DNA of 50,521 bases, taken from contig NZ_JAOVZN010000011.1 in assembly GCF_025717045.1 (NCBI RefSeq), positions 1 through 50,521 on the forward strand, given 5' to 3'. The notes below the pieces were generated by a model, which saw nothing but the letters and a program-made list of their open reading frames with translations, had not been told where the DNA came from and ran no database searches. This stretch comes from Flavobacterium sp. SH_e (GTDB taxonomy: Bacteria; Bacteroidota; Bacteroidia; Flavobacteriales; Flavobacteriaceae). Below are positions 18,703-26,920 of the stretch, piece by piece. Numbering within the stretch: position 1 is the stretch's first letter; every line of letters begins with the position of its first letter. Both the position numbers and the translations under genes were made by a program.

Positions 18703-20421
18703 ATGAAACATTACTATTTACTACTTGCAGTTATTTTTGTTTTTGGCTGTAAAAATAAAGACGCAGAAACAGAATCGATAAAAGTTACTTCTCCAAAAGG
18801 CTGTTATACGCCAAAGACAACAGATAAAGATTGGTATGCGCTAAATCAAAAAGCGCCGAAATTTAAAGGCCTTGACGGAATCGATTTTAAAATTACAACC
18901 AATAGCAAAGAAGCAGAGCAATATTTTAATCAAGGAATGATGTTGGCTTATGGTTTTAATCATGCCGAGGCTGCAAGATCATTTTTTGAAGCTTCTCGTT
19001 TAGATCCTAAGTGTGCTATGGCATATTGGGGATTTGCTTATGTTCTTGGACCAAACTACAATGCTGGAATGGAAGAAGACAATTTCCAACGGTCTTATGA
19101 TGCGGTTCAAAAAGCTAAAAGTCTTTCTGCAAATAGTTCTCCAAAAGAAAAAGCGCTAATTGATGCTTTAACTACAAGATACGCTTCGAAACCACCTGCT
19201 GATCGAAAACCTTTGGATATTGCCTATGCTGCAGCTATGAAAAAGGTTTATACGCAATTTTCCTCTGATCCTGATATTGGAGCGCTTTATGCCGAATCTT
19301 TAATGAATCTCCATCCTTGGGATTTGTACGATAAAAACACGGGAGCAATAAAAGAGTGGACTCCAGAAATTGTAAAGGTTTTAGAAGATTTAATGGTAAA
19401 AAATCCAAAACATCCTGGAGCGCATCATTTTTATATTCATGCAGTAGAATCTTCAGCCACTCCAGAAAAAGCAATGAAAAGTGCCAAGTTATTAGAGAGT
19501 TTGGTTCCAGGTGCTGGACATTTACTTCATATGCCATCTCATATCTATATTAGAACGGGTGATTATCATGAGGGATCGCTTTCAAATATTGAAGCAGCAA
19601 GGGTGGACAGTCTTTATACTACGACTTGCCATGCGCAGGGCGCTTATCCTTTGGCATATTATCCGCATAATTATCATTTTTTAACCGCAACTGCAGCTTT
19701 AGAAGGAAATTCTAAATTGGCTTGGAATACCGCAAAAGTACTTCAAGAACATACTTCAGTCGAAATTATGCGTCAGCCTGGCTGGGGAACATTACAGCAT
19801 TATTACACTATTCCGTATTACATTGCAGTAAAATTTGCAATGTGGGATACTATTATTTCACTTCCTAAACCAGATAAAGATCTTATTTATCCTCAGCTTG
19901 TTTGGCATTATGCACGTGGTATGGCTTATCTCGGAAAAAATAATTTGACCGAAGCGCAAAATGAACTTTCTGCTCTCAATAAGCTTTCAAAAGATAGCTC
20001 TCTAAAAGATATTACGGTTTGGAATATTAATAAAATAACAGATCTTGCCGACATTGCTTCTAAAGTACTTGCGGGAAATATTGCTTTCAAACAGAATGAC
20101 CTGCCTAAATCAGTTTCTTTATTGACTGAGGCTGTAACGCTCGAAGATCGTCTCAATTACAATGAACCGCCAGACTGGTTTTTTTCAATTAGACATTATC
20201 TAGGAGCAGTATTGCTTAAAGCGGGAAAATATGACGAAGCCGAAAAAATCTACAGAAGAGATCTGCAAATCTGGCCTAAAAATGGCTGGGCGCTTGTCGG
20301 ACTTTATAATTCTTTAATTCAGCAGAAAAAAGGAAAAGAAGCTTTACAAACAAAAAATGCATTTGATGAATCTTGGAAATATGCCGATTTTAAAATTGTT
20401 TCATCTTCAGCTCTTAACTGA
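18703..20421 (+). CDS. TPR lipoprotein with conserved His motifs
   Basis: I prefer ATG 18703 to the GTG one codon earlier; 572 aa. The signal peptide ends in a lipobox (MKHYYLLLAVIFVFGC), and after Cys comes KNKDAE, an acidic tail that in Bacteroidota can direct surface display. Tetratricopeptide units are visible near residues 75-130 (GFNHAEAARSFFEASRLDPKCAMAYW) and at the C-terminus (GKYDEAEKIYRRDLQIWPKNGWA). Between them are striking His-rich motifs: HHFYIHAVE, GHLLHMPSHIYIRTGDY and YYPHNYHFL, which could bind a metal. The family occurs widely as TPR protein of unknown function. No operon partner is obvious; the next gene starts 184 bp on. Confidence 0.75.
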   Translation: MKHYYLLLAVIFVFGCKNKDAETESIKVTSPKGCYTPKTTDKDWYALNQKAPKFKGLDGIDFKITTNSKEAEQYFNQGMMLAYGFNHAEAARSFFEASRLDPKCAMAYWGFAYVLGPNYNAGMEEDNFQRSYDAVQKAKSLSANSSPKEKALIDALTTRYASKPPADRKPLDIAYAAAMKKVYTQFSSDPDIGALYAESLMNLHPWDLYDKNTGAIKEWTPEIVKVLEDLMVKNPKHPGAHHFYIHAVESSATPEKAMKSAKLLESLVPGAGHLLHMPSHIYIRTGDYHEGSLSNIEAARVDSLYTTTCHAQGAYPLAYYPHNYHFLTATAALEGNSKLAWNTAKVLQEHTSVEIMRQPGWGTLQHYYTIPYYIAVKFAMWDTIISLPKPDKDLIYPQLVWHYARGMAYLGKNNLTEAQNELSALNKLSKDSSLKDITVWNINKITDLADIASKVLAGNIAFKQNDLPKSVSLLTEAVTLEDRLNYNEPPDWFFSIRHYLGAVLLKAGKYDEAEKIYRRDLQIWPKNGWALVGLYNSLIQQKKGKEALQTKNAFDESWKYADFKIVSSSALN

Positions 20422-20518
20422 TAAAAAATTAGGCATTTGAACTGATTAAAGCGAATTTTAACAGTTAATAACGTTATTTTCAGATATTTATCATATCTTT
20501 AACGTTGAAATGTGGGAA

Positions 20519-20544
20519 TTGTATAATGTTTGTATATAATTTTG
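20519..20544 (+). promoter_or_regulatory. possible promoter of the L,D-transpeptidase-like gene
   Basis: TTG (20519-20521), a 15-bp gap, then TAATTTTG (20537-20544), a perfect TAnnTTTG box. The spacing is a little shorter than usual. It lies 62 bp before the ATG at 20606. Confidence 0.4.
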
Positions 20545-20605
20545 CAGCATTAAAATAATATCACACCCTAAATCGTTTTTATTAACTATTAACTAATTGC
20601 CTTAT

Positions 20606-21208
20606 ATGAGAATATTTTTTGTGGCGCTGTTTTTTTCTTTATGCTCCTTTACAAACCTACATGTAATGGATGAAGAAGATATATTAAGTGAAATCGAAAT
20701 TGCAAGACTTGCAGAACATGTAAGTGAAATAAAAGCATATACTGCGACAAATCATAAGTACAGCAGTAAAATTGCTTTTTTAGTAGACATGAAAATCAAA
20801 TCTGGTAAAAATCGTTTTTTTGTTTACGACCTTGAACACGATCAAATCTTAGACCAAGGTTTGGTGGCACATGGTTCAGGATCTGAGACAGGTATAAAAG
20901 GAGATATTTTACAATTTAGCAATACTCCAAATTCAAATTGTACTTCTCTTGGAAGATATTCTGTGGAGAAACCTTATAAAGGAGTTTTCGGAAAAGCTTT
21001 TAAACTAGCTGGTTTGGACGAAAGTAATAACAATGCTATGAAACGTGCCATTGTTTTGCATTCTTACAAAGAAGTTCCTTATGATGAACAAGGTTACTAC
21101 ATTATCAATAGTCATGGCTGTCCAATGGTAAATGACTTATTTTTTAAGAGACTTGAAAAATTTATCGAAGGTTCAAATTCTAAAATTTTGTTGTCTGTTT
21201 ACTACTAA
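20606..21208 (+). CDS. L,D-transpeptidase-like (YkuD_2 type) secreted protein
   Basis: An upstream TTG (20597) is in frame, but ATG 20606 gives the natural signal peptide (MRIFFVALFFSLCSFTN); 200 aa. The C-terminal half carries the L,D-transpeptidase catalytic signature SHGCPMV with the nucleophile Cys172, and an upstream conserved His in IVLHSYKEVPY. The arrangement fits the 'murein L,D-transpeptidase catalytic domain' family common in Bacteroidota, in the length range expected. The reaction would be 3-3 cross-linking or protein anchoring on peptidoglycan in the periplasm; activity is not proven for many members. Followed by a strong terminator, so it is monocistronic. Confidence 0.8.
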   Translation: MRIFFVALFFSLCSFTNLHVMDEEDILSEIEIARLAEHVSEIKAYTATNHKYSSKIAFLVDMKIKSGKNRFFVYDLEHDQILDQGLVAHGSGSETGIKGDILQFSNTPNSNCTSLGRYSVEKPYKGVFGKAFKLAGLDESNNNAMKRAIVLHSYKEVPYDEQGYYIINSHGCPMVNDLFFKRLEKFIEGSNSKILLSVYY

Positions 21209-21262
21209 ATCAGATATGCAATCTTTATTTAGAGTAAAGAACATTTTAAATAATAAAGAAAG

Positions 21263-21285
21263 AGAACCTTAGGGTTCTTTTTTTT
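21263..21285 (+). terminator. intrinsic terminator after the L,D-transpeptidase-like gene
   Basis: AGAACC (21263-21268), loop TTAG, GGTTCT (21273-21278), then an eight-T run. Flanking A and T extend the stem. Confidence 0.85.
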
Positions 21286-21344
21286 GTGCCAATTTTTAGA
21301 AAGACGAAAAAAACTTTAAATGATCTAAGATTGAAAATTATCTG

Positions 21345-21352
21345 TATATTTG
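21345..21352 (+). promoter_or_regulatory. -7 element of the attenuated leader
   Basis: TATATTTG is a perfect TAnnTTTG box, placed 17 bp before the first leader-peptide ATG. Transcription would start around 21357-21361, giving a very short untranslated lead into the first peptide. A -33 TTTG at ideal spacing is not clear. Confidence 0.6.
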
Positions 21353-21369
21353 CGCATCAAATCAAGAAA

Positions 21370-21423
21370 ATGAAAAATTTAATAAACATCGCTTTTATTA
21401 TTATCATTATTATCATTCGATAG
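21370..21423 (+). CDS. Ile-rich leader peptide 1
   Basis: A 17-codon frame, MKNLINIAFIIIIIIIR, then TAG. Nine of 17 residues are Ile, seven of them consecutive (ATT ATT ATC ATT ATT ATC ATT). It lies directly after a TAnnTTTG box and before an intrinsic terminator (21465-21495). Composition and position match leader peptides of branched-chain amino-acid operons, where stalling at scarce isoleucyl-tRNA prevents termination. Its initiation region (atcaagaaaATG) has no strong Shine-Dalgarno, as is usual in flavobacteria. Confidence 0.85.
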   Translation: MKNLINIAFIIIIIIIR

Positions 21424-21430
21424 TAGTGCA

Positions 21431-21438
21431 GGGATGTT
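21431..21438 (+). promoter_or_regulatory. candidate antiterminator arm 1
   Basis: GGGATGTT copies the terminator's 3' arm GGGAGGTT in 7 of 8 positions, so it can pair with AACCTCCC of the 5' arm. It starts eight bases past the leader stop codon. A ribosome that reaches the stop would cover it and one stalled on the Ile run would leave it free. Confidence 0.55.
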
Positions 21439-21464
21439 ATATAAATAAGTAAGATATACAATTT

Positions 21465-21495
21465 AAAAACCTCCCCTAATAAGGGAGGTTTTTTT
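21465..21495 (+). terminator. attenuator terminator 1
   Basis: AAAAACCTCCC (21465-21475), a 7-nt loop, GGGAGGTTTTT (21483-21493), with the T run continuing to 21495. An 11-bp perfect stem located between leader peptide 1 and leader peptide 2. Confidence 0.92.
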
Positions 21496-21508
21496 GTTTA
21501 CATCAGTC

Positions 21509-21568
21509 ATGAAACAAGCAATTCAGAACAATATTATTATTTCTATTATCATTATTCGTATCACATGA
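21509..21568 (+). CDS. Ile-rich leader peptide 2
   Basis: A 19-codon frame, MKQAIQNNIIISIIIIRIT, then TGA. It has nine Ile, seven of them within an eight-residue block (IIISIIII), followed by Arg as in leader 1. It lies between terminators 1 and 2, which makes two peptide-terminator modules in series upstream of the IlvN-like gene. Confidence 0.85.
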   Translation: MKQAIQNNIIISIIIIRIT

Positions 21569-21569
21569 C

Positions 21570-21577
21570 GAGTTAGG
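21570..21577 (+). promoter_or_regulatory. candidate antiterminator arm 2
   Basis: GAGTTAGG resembles GAGAAAGG in the 3' arm of terminator 2 (6 of 8) and can pair with CCTTTCTC of its 5' arm. It lies directly after the leader 2 stop codon, the same geometry as in module 1. Confidence 0.5.
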
Positions 21578-21595
21578 AATATATTGTCTATACAT

Positions 21596-21631
21596 AAAGC
21601 CTTTCTCAGTCAAATGAGAAAGGCTTTTTTT
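21596..21631 (+). terminator. attenuator terminator 2
   Basis: AAAGCCTTTCTCA (21596-21608), loop GTCAAA, TGAGAAAGGCTTT (21615-21627), T run to 21631: a perfect 13-bp stem. It ends 34 bp before the IlvN-like start codon. Confidence 0.93.
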
Positions 21632-21665
21632 ATCCTTAAAAAGAAGTTCAAATAAAAATCACACA

Positions 21666-22208
21666 ATGAAAAACGAATTTACACTTACTATTTATTCAGA
21701 AGATCAATTGAAATTAATCAATAAACTCGCTGCTATGTTTTTAAGAAAACAAATCAAGATTTTGAGTCTTAATATTTCTGATTGTGAAATTGATAAAATG
21801 TACAGACATACCATTGTTGTAAATGAAGCGTTGCCTGATGTGATTAATTTAACTGCTCAGATAGAGAAAATAATCGAGGTTTATAAATGTTACTATCATT
21901 TGAATGAAGAAACTGTTTTCAGACAGATGGCATTATTTAAAATTCCGACAGAAATATTTATGACAGATATAAGATTTGAAATTTTACTTCGAGAAAAGGA
22001 TCTTAAAATCTCTGAAGTTCACAGAGAGTACACAATAATCCAAGCAATTGGCACAGAGGACGAGATAGCTTTTTTGACTGAAAAATTATGTTCTCTTGGA
22101 CTCATTGAATTTGTAAAAAGTTCGAGGATTTCGTTAATAAAATCAAATAAATGCTTTGATGCGGACAGCTTAGAAATGAATGCAAAAAACAATTCACTTG
22201 CTTTATAG
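21666..22208 (+). CDS. orphan IlvN-like ACT protein (acetolactate synthase small subunit family)
   Basis: 180 aa, the usual length for a Bacteroidota IlvN. The N-terminal ACT domain (residues about 4-75) has FTLTIYSEDQLKLINKLAAM, followed by IKILSLNISDCEI and HTIVV. The second half matches the IlvN C-terminal domain (ETVFRQMALFKIPTE, then YTIIQAIGTEDEI and LIEFVKSSRISL). IlvN normally activates the catalytic subunit IlvB and gives it feedback control by valine. In the effector loop the usual N-x-x-G-L-L-x-R pattern reads DQLKLINK, so the Asn and Gly known to contact valine in E. coli IlvH are Asp and Lys. No ilvB, ilvC or ilvD lies nearby, yet a double Ile attenuator precedes it. It may be a diverged paralogue or the remnant of an ilv operon. 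Confidence 0.8.
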   Translation: MKNEFTLTIYSEDQLKLINKLAAMFLRKQIKILSLNISDCEIDKMYRHTIVVNEALPDVINLTAQIEKIIEVYKCYYHLNEETVFRQMALFKIPTEIFMTDIRFEILLREKDLKISEVHREYTIIQAIGTEDEIAFLTEKLCSLGLIEFVKSSRISLIKSNKCFDADSLEMNAKNNSLAL

Positions 22209-22287
22209 TTCTTTTTCTCTCTCAAAGGTTTTGTTTTTCTGCTATATTTCTTATTTTTAATAGTCTAAGTTGCTAAAATAAAAGAAT

Positions 22288-24060
22288 ATGATTTTAGATA
22301 CTAAACGCTTACTGTTTTTTTTACTGTTAATGATGCTTCTGTTTGTAAAACCACTTCAAGCAGAAGCACAGCTTTTGGGAACTAAAGCCACAACAGAAGA
22401 ACCTGAAAAAACACCTGATGATTCTCTTGGAAGAAGAACGCCTCAAGGTACAGTCAACGGATTTATCAAGGCAATTGGCGACCAGAATTATCTGCGTGCT
22501 AGTCAGTATTTTGTTTTAAGTAAGCGTTCTTATCGCAAAACAGCAGAAAGAATACGTATTGCCAAAACTTTCCAGCAGCTGTTAGATCAAGGCGGGAGTT
22601 TTTCGCCATCTTCTATTATTAGCAATAAAGAGCTTGGACGTATAGATGATGATCTTACAACTGGAGTAGATCTTGTTGGAAGTATATCTACAAACAAAAA
22701 TAATATACAGCTTTATGTAGAAAATCAATCAGATGACAGTGAGCCTGCATTATGGCTTTTTTCTTCAGAAACTATCGATGCAATTAATGCTGCTGATGTT
22801 AGCGGAGAAAAGACTTTTTTAGACAGAATACTGCCAAAAGTATTAATAGAACGAAAACTTGGAAATGTGCCAATAGGGCATTGGGGAGTTGTTGTAATTA
22901 TGGCTGTTGTAGCTTATCTGCTTTCAAGATTGTTAATTTATATAATTATTTTTCTCATTCATAAAATATGGAAACAAGCCGATTCTGAAAAAGGAGAAGC
23001 AATTATAGACGCCTTTACATTACCAATCCAGATGTATCTTACGGTGATTTTATTTGTTATAACGACACAGCGTATGGGAATTTCGATAGTCGTGCGTCAG
23101 CGTTTCAGTATTATTATAATCACTATTGGAATTTTAGCTTTTCTGATTCTTCTCTGGAGATTAACTGATTTCGTAAGTATGTTTACCCGAAGCAGAATGA
23201 ATAGACGTGGGCGTATATCTGCAGTTTCTGTGGTGTTGTTTTTAAGCCGTACTACAAAAGCGGCTATTGTTGTTATAGGAATTATTGTAATGCTTGGAAT
23301 TATAGGTGTCGATGTAACAGCTGGACTTGCAGCACTTGGAATTGGAGGTATCGCATTGGCGTTGGGAGCACAAAAAACAATTGAAAATTTTGTGGGAAGT
23401 GTTAGTCTTATTGCAGATCAGCCGTTACGTGTTGGAGATTATTGTCGTGTTGATGATATTAAAGGTACAGTAGAATCAATCGGGATGCGTTCGACTACAT
23501 TGCGTACTTCTGCACGAACCATTGTTACAATTCCAAATGGTCAGTTATCGGCTAGTAAAATAGAGAATTTTGCACATCGTGACCGTTTTATATTCAATCC
23601 GATTTTTGGTTTTAGAATGGAAACAACTCCCGATCAGATGCGTTATTTGCTTGTGGAACTAAGATCTTTACTGTATGCACATCCAGCAGTTTTAAATTCG
23701 CCGCCAATAGTCCGTTTTACAGGTATCACAGCAGATGCTTTAAAAGTTGAAATCACCGCTTATATTGAGGCTATCAATTTTGAAACATCACAAGAGGTGC
23801 AAGAAGATCTTTTATTGAGGATGATGGATATTATCGAAAAAAGCGGCACTTCTCTAGCATATCCATCACAGACACTTTATATGGCAAAAGATATTCCTGT
23901 TTCGAATGAGAAAGCCGATGAGGTTACCAAAACGGTTAAGAAATGGAAAAAGAATAACGAACTGCAACTTCCTAAATTCGATCCAAAAAGAGTAGAGGAA
24001 TTAAAAGGCAGTATTAAATATCCTGATGATGGAAGTTTTCAAATAAAAGAAGAAGAATAA
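22288..24060 (+). CDS. MscS-family mechanosensitive channel
   Basis: 590 aa. A signal peptide or first hydrophobic segment (residues about 7-28) is followed by a periplasmic domain of about 150 aa (RRTPQGTVNGFIKAIGDQNYLRAS). Four membrane segments lie around residues 193-345, and then comes the pore helix and MscS core (GLAALGIGGIALALGAQ, then TIENFVGSVSLIADQPLRVGD) and the beta domain (VESIGMRSTTLRT, TIPNGQL). The glycine/alanine-rich pore helix is intact. Such channels release solutes from the cytoplasm under hypo-osmotic shock; the extended N-terminal domain is common in Bacteroidota. No clear promoter or partner is visible. Confidence 0.9.
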   Translation: MILDTKRLLFFLLLMMLLFVKPLQAEAQLLGTKATTEEPEKTPDDSLGRRTPQGTVNGFIKAIGDQNYLRASQYFVLSKRSYRKTAERIRIAKTFQQLLDQGGSFSPSSIISNKELGRIDDDLTTGVDLVGSISTNKNNIQLYVENQSDDSEPALWLFSSETIDAINAADVSGEKTFLDRILPKVLIERKLGNVPIGHWGVVVIMAVVAYLLSRLLIYIIIFLIHKIWKQADSEKGEAIIDAFTLPIQMYLTVILFVITTQRMGISIVVRQRFSIIIITIGILAFLILLWRLTDFVSMFTRSRMNRRGRISAVSVVLFLSRTTKAAIVVIGIIVMLGIIGVDVTAGLAALGIGGIALALGAQKTIENFVGSVSLIADQPLRVGDYCRVDDIKGTVESIGMRSTTLRTSARTIVTIPNGQLSASKIENFAHRDRFIFNPIFGFRMETTPDQMRYLLVELRSLLYAHPAVLNSPPIVRFTGITADALKVEITAYIEAINFETSQEVQEDLLLRMMDIIEKSGTSLAYPSQTLYMAKDIPVSNEKADEVTKTVKKWKKNNELQLPKFDPKRVEELKGSIKYPDDGSFQIKEEE

Positions 24061-24171
24061 ACCAAAAACAGGCTGTAAATCCAATAAATTAGGATAAACT
24101 TAACTTGCTTTAGGGCTAATAAAGGAACGACAAATTGTAAATTAGTAGTGTTTAAATTAAAAGTTTATTTT

Positions 24172-25197
24172 ATGAAAGCAGTACGTTTTTTTGGACACAA
24201 AGATGTCCGTGTTGTCAATGATCTAGAAAAGCCTGTTCCTAAAGGCGATGAGGTTTTATTAAAGATTGGTGGAGCAGGTGTTTGCCATTCTGATTTGCAT
24301 ATTATTGATGAAGGAACAGTTGGTGGAACCGTTTTTACTTTAGGGCACGAAAATGCTGGTTGGATAGAGGAAATAGGTGAGAATGTAGAAGGTTACAAAA
24401 AAGGAGATGCCGTTTTGGTTTATGGTCCGTGGGGATGCGGGCATTGTAAGCCTTGTCAGCAGTCAAAGGAAAATTATTGTGACCATCAATCTGAAATGGC
24501 TTATGGTGGCGGTTTAGGCCTTGATGGTGGTATGGCTGATTATATGTTAGTGCCATCTTCTCGACTTTTAGTGCCAATATTTGACCTTGATCCAGTTATT
24601 GCAGCGCCTTTATCAGATGCGGCACTTACGCCTTATTCAGCAATAAAACGCTCTTTGCCAAAGCTAATGCCAGACGAATATGTAGTTGTAATTGGTGTTG
24701 GAGGTTTAGGTCACGTTGCATTGCAGATTCTAAGAGAAATTAGCGGAGCAGCTATTATTGCTTGTGATGTTACAGAAGATAAATTGGCTTTTGCAAAAGA
24801 ATTAGGTGCACAATATACCGTCAATTCTAAAGACGCTGATGCGGCAGAACAGATTCATAAAATAACCGGAATCAAGAAAGCAAAAGTAGTTCTTGATTTT
24901 GTTGGAGCAACTTCTACAATAGATTTAGGTACAAAAGTAGTAAGTCTAGATGGTGACTTAACGATTATTGGTCTTGGCGGCGGACACTATCAGTATAGCA
25001 TGAATGGTTTGCCATTTGGAGTAAGTATGACAAATCCGTATTGGGGATCAAGAACTGAATTAATGGAAGTTGTTGGATTAGCAAGACAAAAGAAAATTCA
25101 TATTGAAATTGAAAAGCATAAACTTGATGATGCTAATGAAGTATATGAAAAAATGCGACAAGGCAAAATTAAAGGTAGAGCAGTTTTAGTGCCTTAA
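24172..25197 (+). CDS. zinc-dependent NAD alcohol dehydrogenase (medium-chain)
   Basis: The first in-frame start (GTG 24148) adds eight residues; ATG 24172 gives the family's MKAVRFFG beginning, 341 aa. The catalytic zinc site is Cys38 (GVCHSD) with His59-Glu60 (LGHEN). The structural zinc site is Cys89, Cys92, Cys95 and Cys103. The Rossmann motif GVGGLG lies at 175-180, and Asp199 at the end of the second strand favours NAD+ over NADP+. The closest character is the Rhodococcus-type secondary alcohol dehydrogenases, but the substrate cannot be read from sequence. It converges with the GH125 gene and shares a bidirectional terminator with it. Confidence 0.9.
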   Translation: MKAVRFFGHKDVRVVNDLEKPVPKGDEVLLKIGGAGVCHSDLHIIDEGTVGGTVFTLGHENAGWIEEIGENVEGYKKGDAVLVYGPWGCGHCKPCQQSKENYCDHQSEMAYGGGLGLDGGMADYMLVPSSRLLVPIFDLDPVIAAPLSDAALTPYSAIKRSLPKLMPDEYVVVIGVGGLGHVALQILREISGAAIIACDVTEDKLAFAKELGAQYTVNSKDADAAEQIHKITGIKKAKVVLDFVGATSTIDLGTKVVSLDGDLTIIGLGGGHYQYSMNGLPFGVSMTNPYWGSRTELMEVVGLARQKKIHIEIEKHKLDDANEVYEKMRQGKIKGRAVLVP

Positions 25198-25220
25198 ATA
25201 TAAATTTCTAGATATATAGA

Positions 25221-25257
25221 ACCAAAAAATCCGTCACACTCTGACGGATTTTTTGGT
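25221..25257. terminator. bidirectional intrinsic terminator
   Basis: ACCAAAAAATCCGTCA (25221-25236) and its exact complement TGACGGATTTTTTGGT (25242-25257) surround a 5-nt loop. T runs exist on both strands, so it can end the alcohol dehydrogenase transcript and the convergent GH125 transcript. Confidence 0.93.
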
Positions 25258-25263
25258 CTTCTT

Positions 25264-26727
25264 TTATAAGTTTTTATCTTTCAAAATCTGAGGATATTTA
25301 ATGCTGGTATGCACAATCATTTCGCCAAATAAGGTATTTGCCCATGCAAACCATTTTCGGGTAAATTTGGTTACATCGTCTTTATGAAACGATTCATGTA
25401 TAAATCCAGTATCTGCATTGGTTTTAATTAAAGTACTTATACAAGATTTAATTTCTTTTTCATCAATACTTGTAATAGCTCTTAAAACAATACTCATAGG
25501 CCAAATCGTATCTACACCGGTATGCGGTCCACCAACACCTTCACCAGCTGAACCTTTATAGAAAAACGGATTATTTTCTGAAAGTACTACTTTGCGAGTA
25601 TTTAGATATAAAGAATCATCAGGAGATATTGCTCCTAGATACGGTAATGATAAAAGGGAAGGAACATTGGCATCATCCATCATATGGAAGCTTCCATATC
25701 CGTTTACTTCAAAAGCTATTATTTTTCCAAATTTAGGATGATTTATAATTCCATATTCGTCTAAACCTTTCTGAACTTGCGTTTGAAGTTCTTTAGCTTC
25801 AGCTGCTAAATCATTGTCTTTTAAAGCAGGACTTGAAAACATTTCCACCAAATATCCTAATATTTCAATTGCAAACATATTGCTCGGAATTAGATATCCA
25901 AACAAAGTAGAATCGTCGCTTGGTCTAAAAGTCGAAACAATCAAACCACATGGTTTTACTGGATATCCGTAACCGTTTAAAGGAACTCCGTCTGTTGCCC
26001 AAGCTGTTTGTCGCATAAAACTATATGGTCCGCCTTTTCCATCCATTCTCTGCTGTTCTTTGAAAGTTTTCAGAATCAGTTTCATGGCATTTTTCCATTG
26101 CTGGTCAAACATGCTGATATCGCCAGTTTCTTTCCAGTAGCCATGCGCCAATCGAACAGGATAACATAAACTGTCTATTTCCCATTTTCTTTCATGAATT
26201 CCCGGTTTCATATCGGTTATATCATTTTTCCATTCGCTTTCTTTATTGAAATCTTTATAAAATGCATTCGCATAAGGATCAAGTAAAATACATTTTGTCT
26301 GACGGTTTATTACGCCTTTTACCAATTCGGCAAGTTTAGCATCTTCTTTTACAAACGGAATATAAGGCCAGATTTGCGCTGTACTATCGCGAAGCCACAT
26401 TGCATCAATATCTCCAGTAATGACATAAGTATCAGGCTTTCCATCTATAATTTCAAATTCTACAGTTGTATCTAGCGTATTCGGAAAACAGTTTTCAAAA
26501 AGCCAAGCCAATTCTGGATTTGCAATCTGTTTCTTGATTTTTACAATAGCACCTTCAATAGCTTTACTGGTAAATTTTCTTTCTGCAAGCGGAGGTCTTT
26601 TGGTTATAAAATCTTTCAAAGGAAATTCAAAACGATTAGAATTAAATCCAAAAGCATCAGTTTGAACCGTCAATAATCCTGCTGAAAAAATACTGGCATT
26701 TTTTATAAATTTTCTACGAGACTGCAT
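25264..26727 (-). CDS. GH125 exo-alpha-1,6-mannosidase with Tat signal
   Basis: 487 aa, the typical length for GH125 (metal-independent alpha-mannosidase, PF06824). The N-terminus SRRKFIKN followed by a hydrophobic stretch is a twin-arginine signal, so the folded enzyme probably reaches the periplasm by Tat. Recognisable family blocks are TGDIDAMWLRDSTAQIWPY, ERKWEIDSLCYPVRLA, FMRQTAWATDGVPLNGYG, TFRPSDDSTLFGYLIPSN and the C-terminal GGPHTGVDTIWPMSI. GH125 enzymes are inverting and remove non-reducing alpha-1,6-linked mannose from N-glycans or other mannosides. It is divergent from the GH89 gene and begins the PUL on its left side. Confidence 0.93.
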   Translation of the reverse strand: MQSRRKFIKNASIFSAGLLTVQTDAFGFNSNRFEFPLKDFITKRPPLAERKFTSKAIEGAIVKIKKQIANPELAWLFENCFPNTLDTTVEFEIIDGKPDTYVITGDIDAMWLRDSTAQIWPYIPFVKEDAKLAELVKGVINRQTKCILLDPYANAFYKDFNKESEWKNDITDMKPGIHERKWEIDSLCYPVRLAHGYWKETGDISMFDQQWKNAMKLILKTFKEQQRMDGKGGPYSFMRQTAWATDGVPLNGYGYPVKPCGLIVSTFRPSDDSTLFGYLIPSNMFAIEILGYLVEMFSSPALKDNDLAAEAKELQTQVQKGLDEYGIINHPKFGKIIAFEVNGYGSFHMMDDANVPSLLSLPYLGAISPDDSLYLNTRKVVLSENNPFFYKGSAGEGVGGPHTGVDTIWPMSIVLRAITSIDEKEIKSCISTLIKTNADTGFIHESFHKDDVTKFTRKWFAWANTLFGEMIVHTSIKYPQILKDKNL

Positions 26728-26894
26728 ATGTTTTTTTAGTTTTAAATAGAATGAGAATAGTTAGATCTGTATAGCATTATAAATAAACGACTTTTTTTTA
26801 TTATTCTATTGAAATTTAGACCAATGACGTTTGTGATGCCTTAAATAGCGGAAAGAATCATTAAAAGCTGATTAATCAAGAAATGAAAAATATG

Positions 26895-26920
26895 TCTATT
26901 CTTTTGATTGATTCGTCCAT
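26895..26920 (+). promoter_or_regulatory. PUL operator copy 1 (GH89 leader)
   Basis: TCTAT (26895), 16 bp, TCCAT (26916): the same 21-bp period as copies 2 and 3, with the internal TTTTGA core (positions 3-8 of the spacer) and A-T-T at spacer positions 12-14 conserved. One half-site deviates by one base. Only one strand orientation makes sense, reading toward GH89. Confidence 0.6.
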
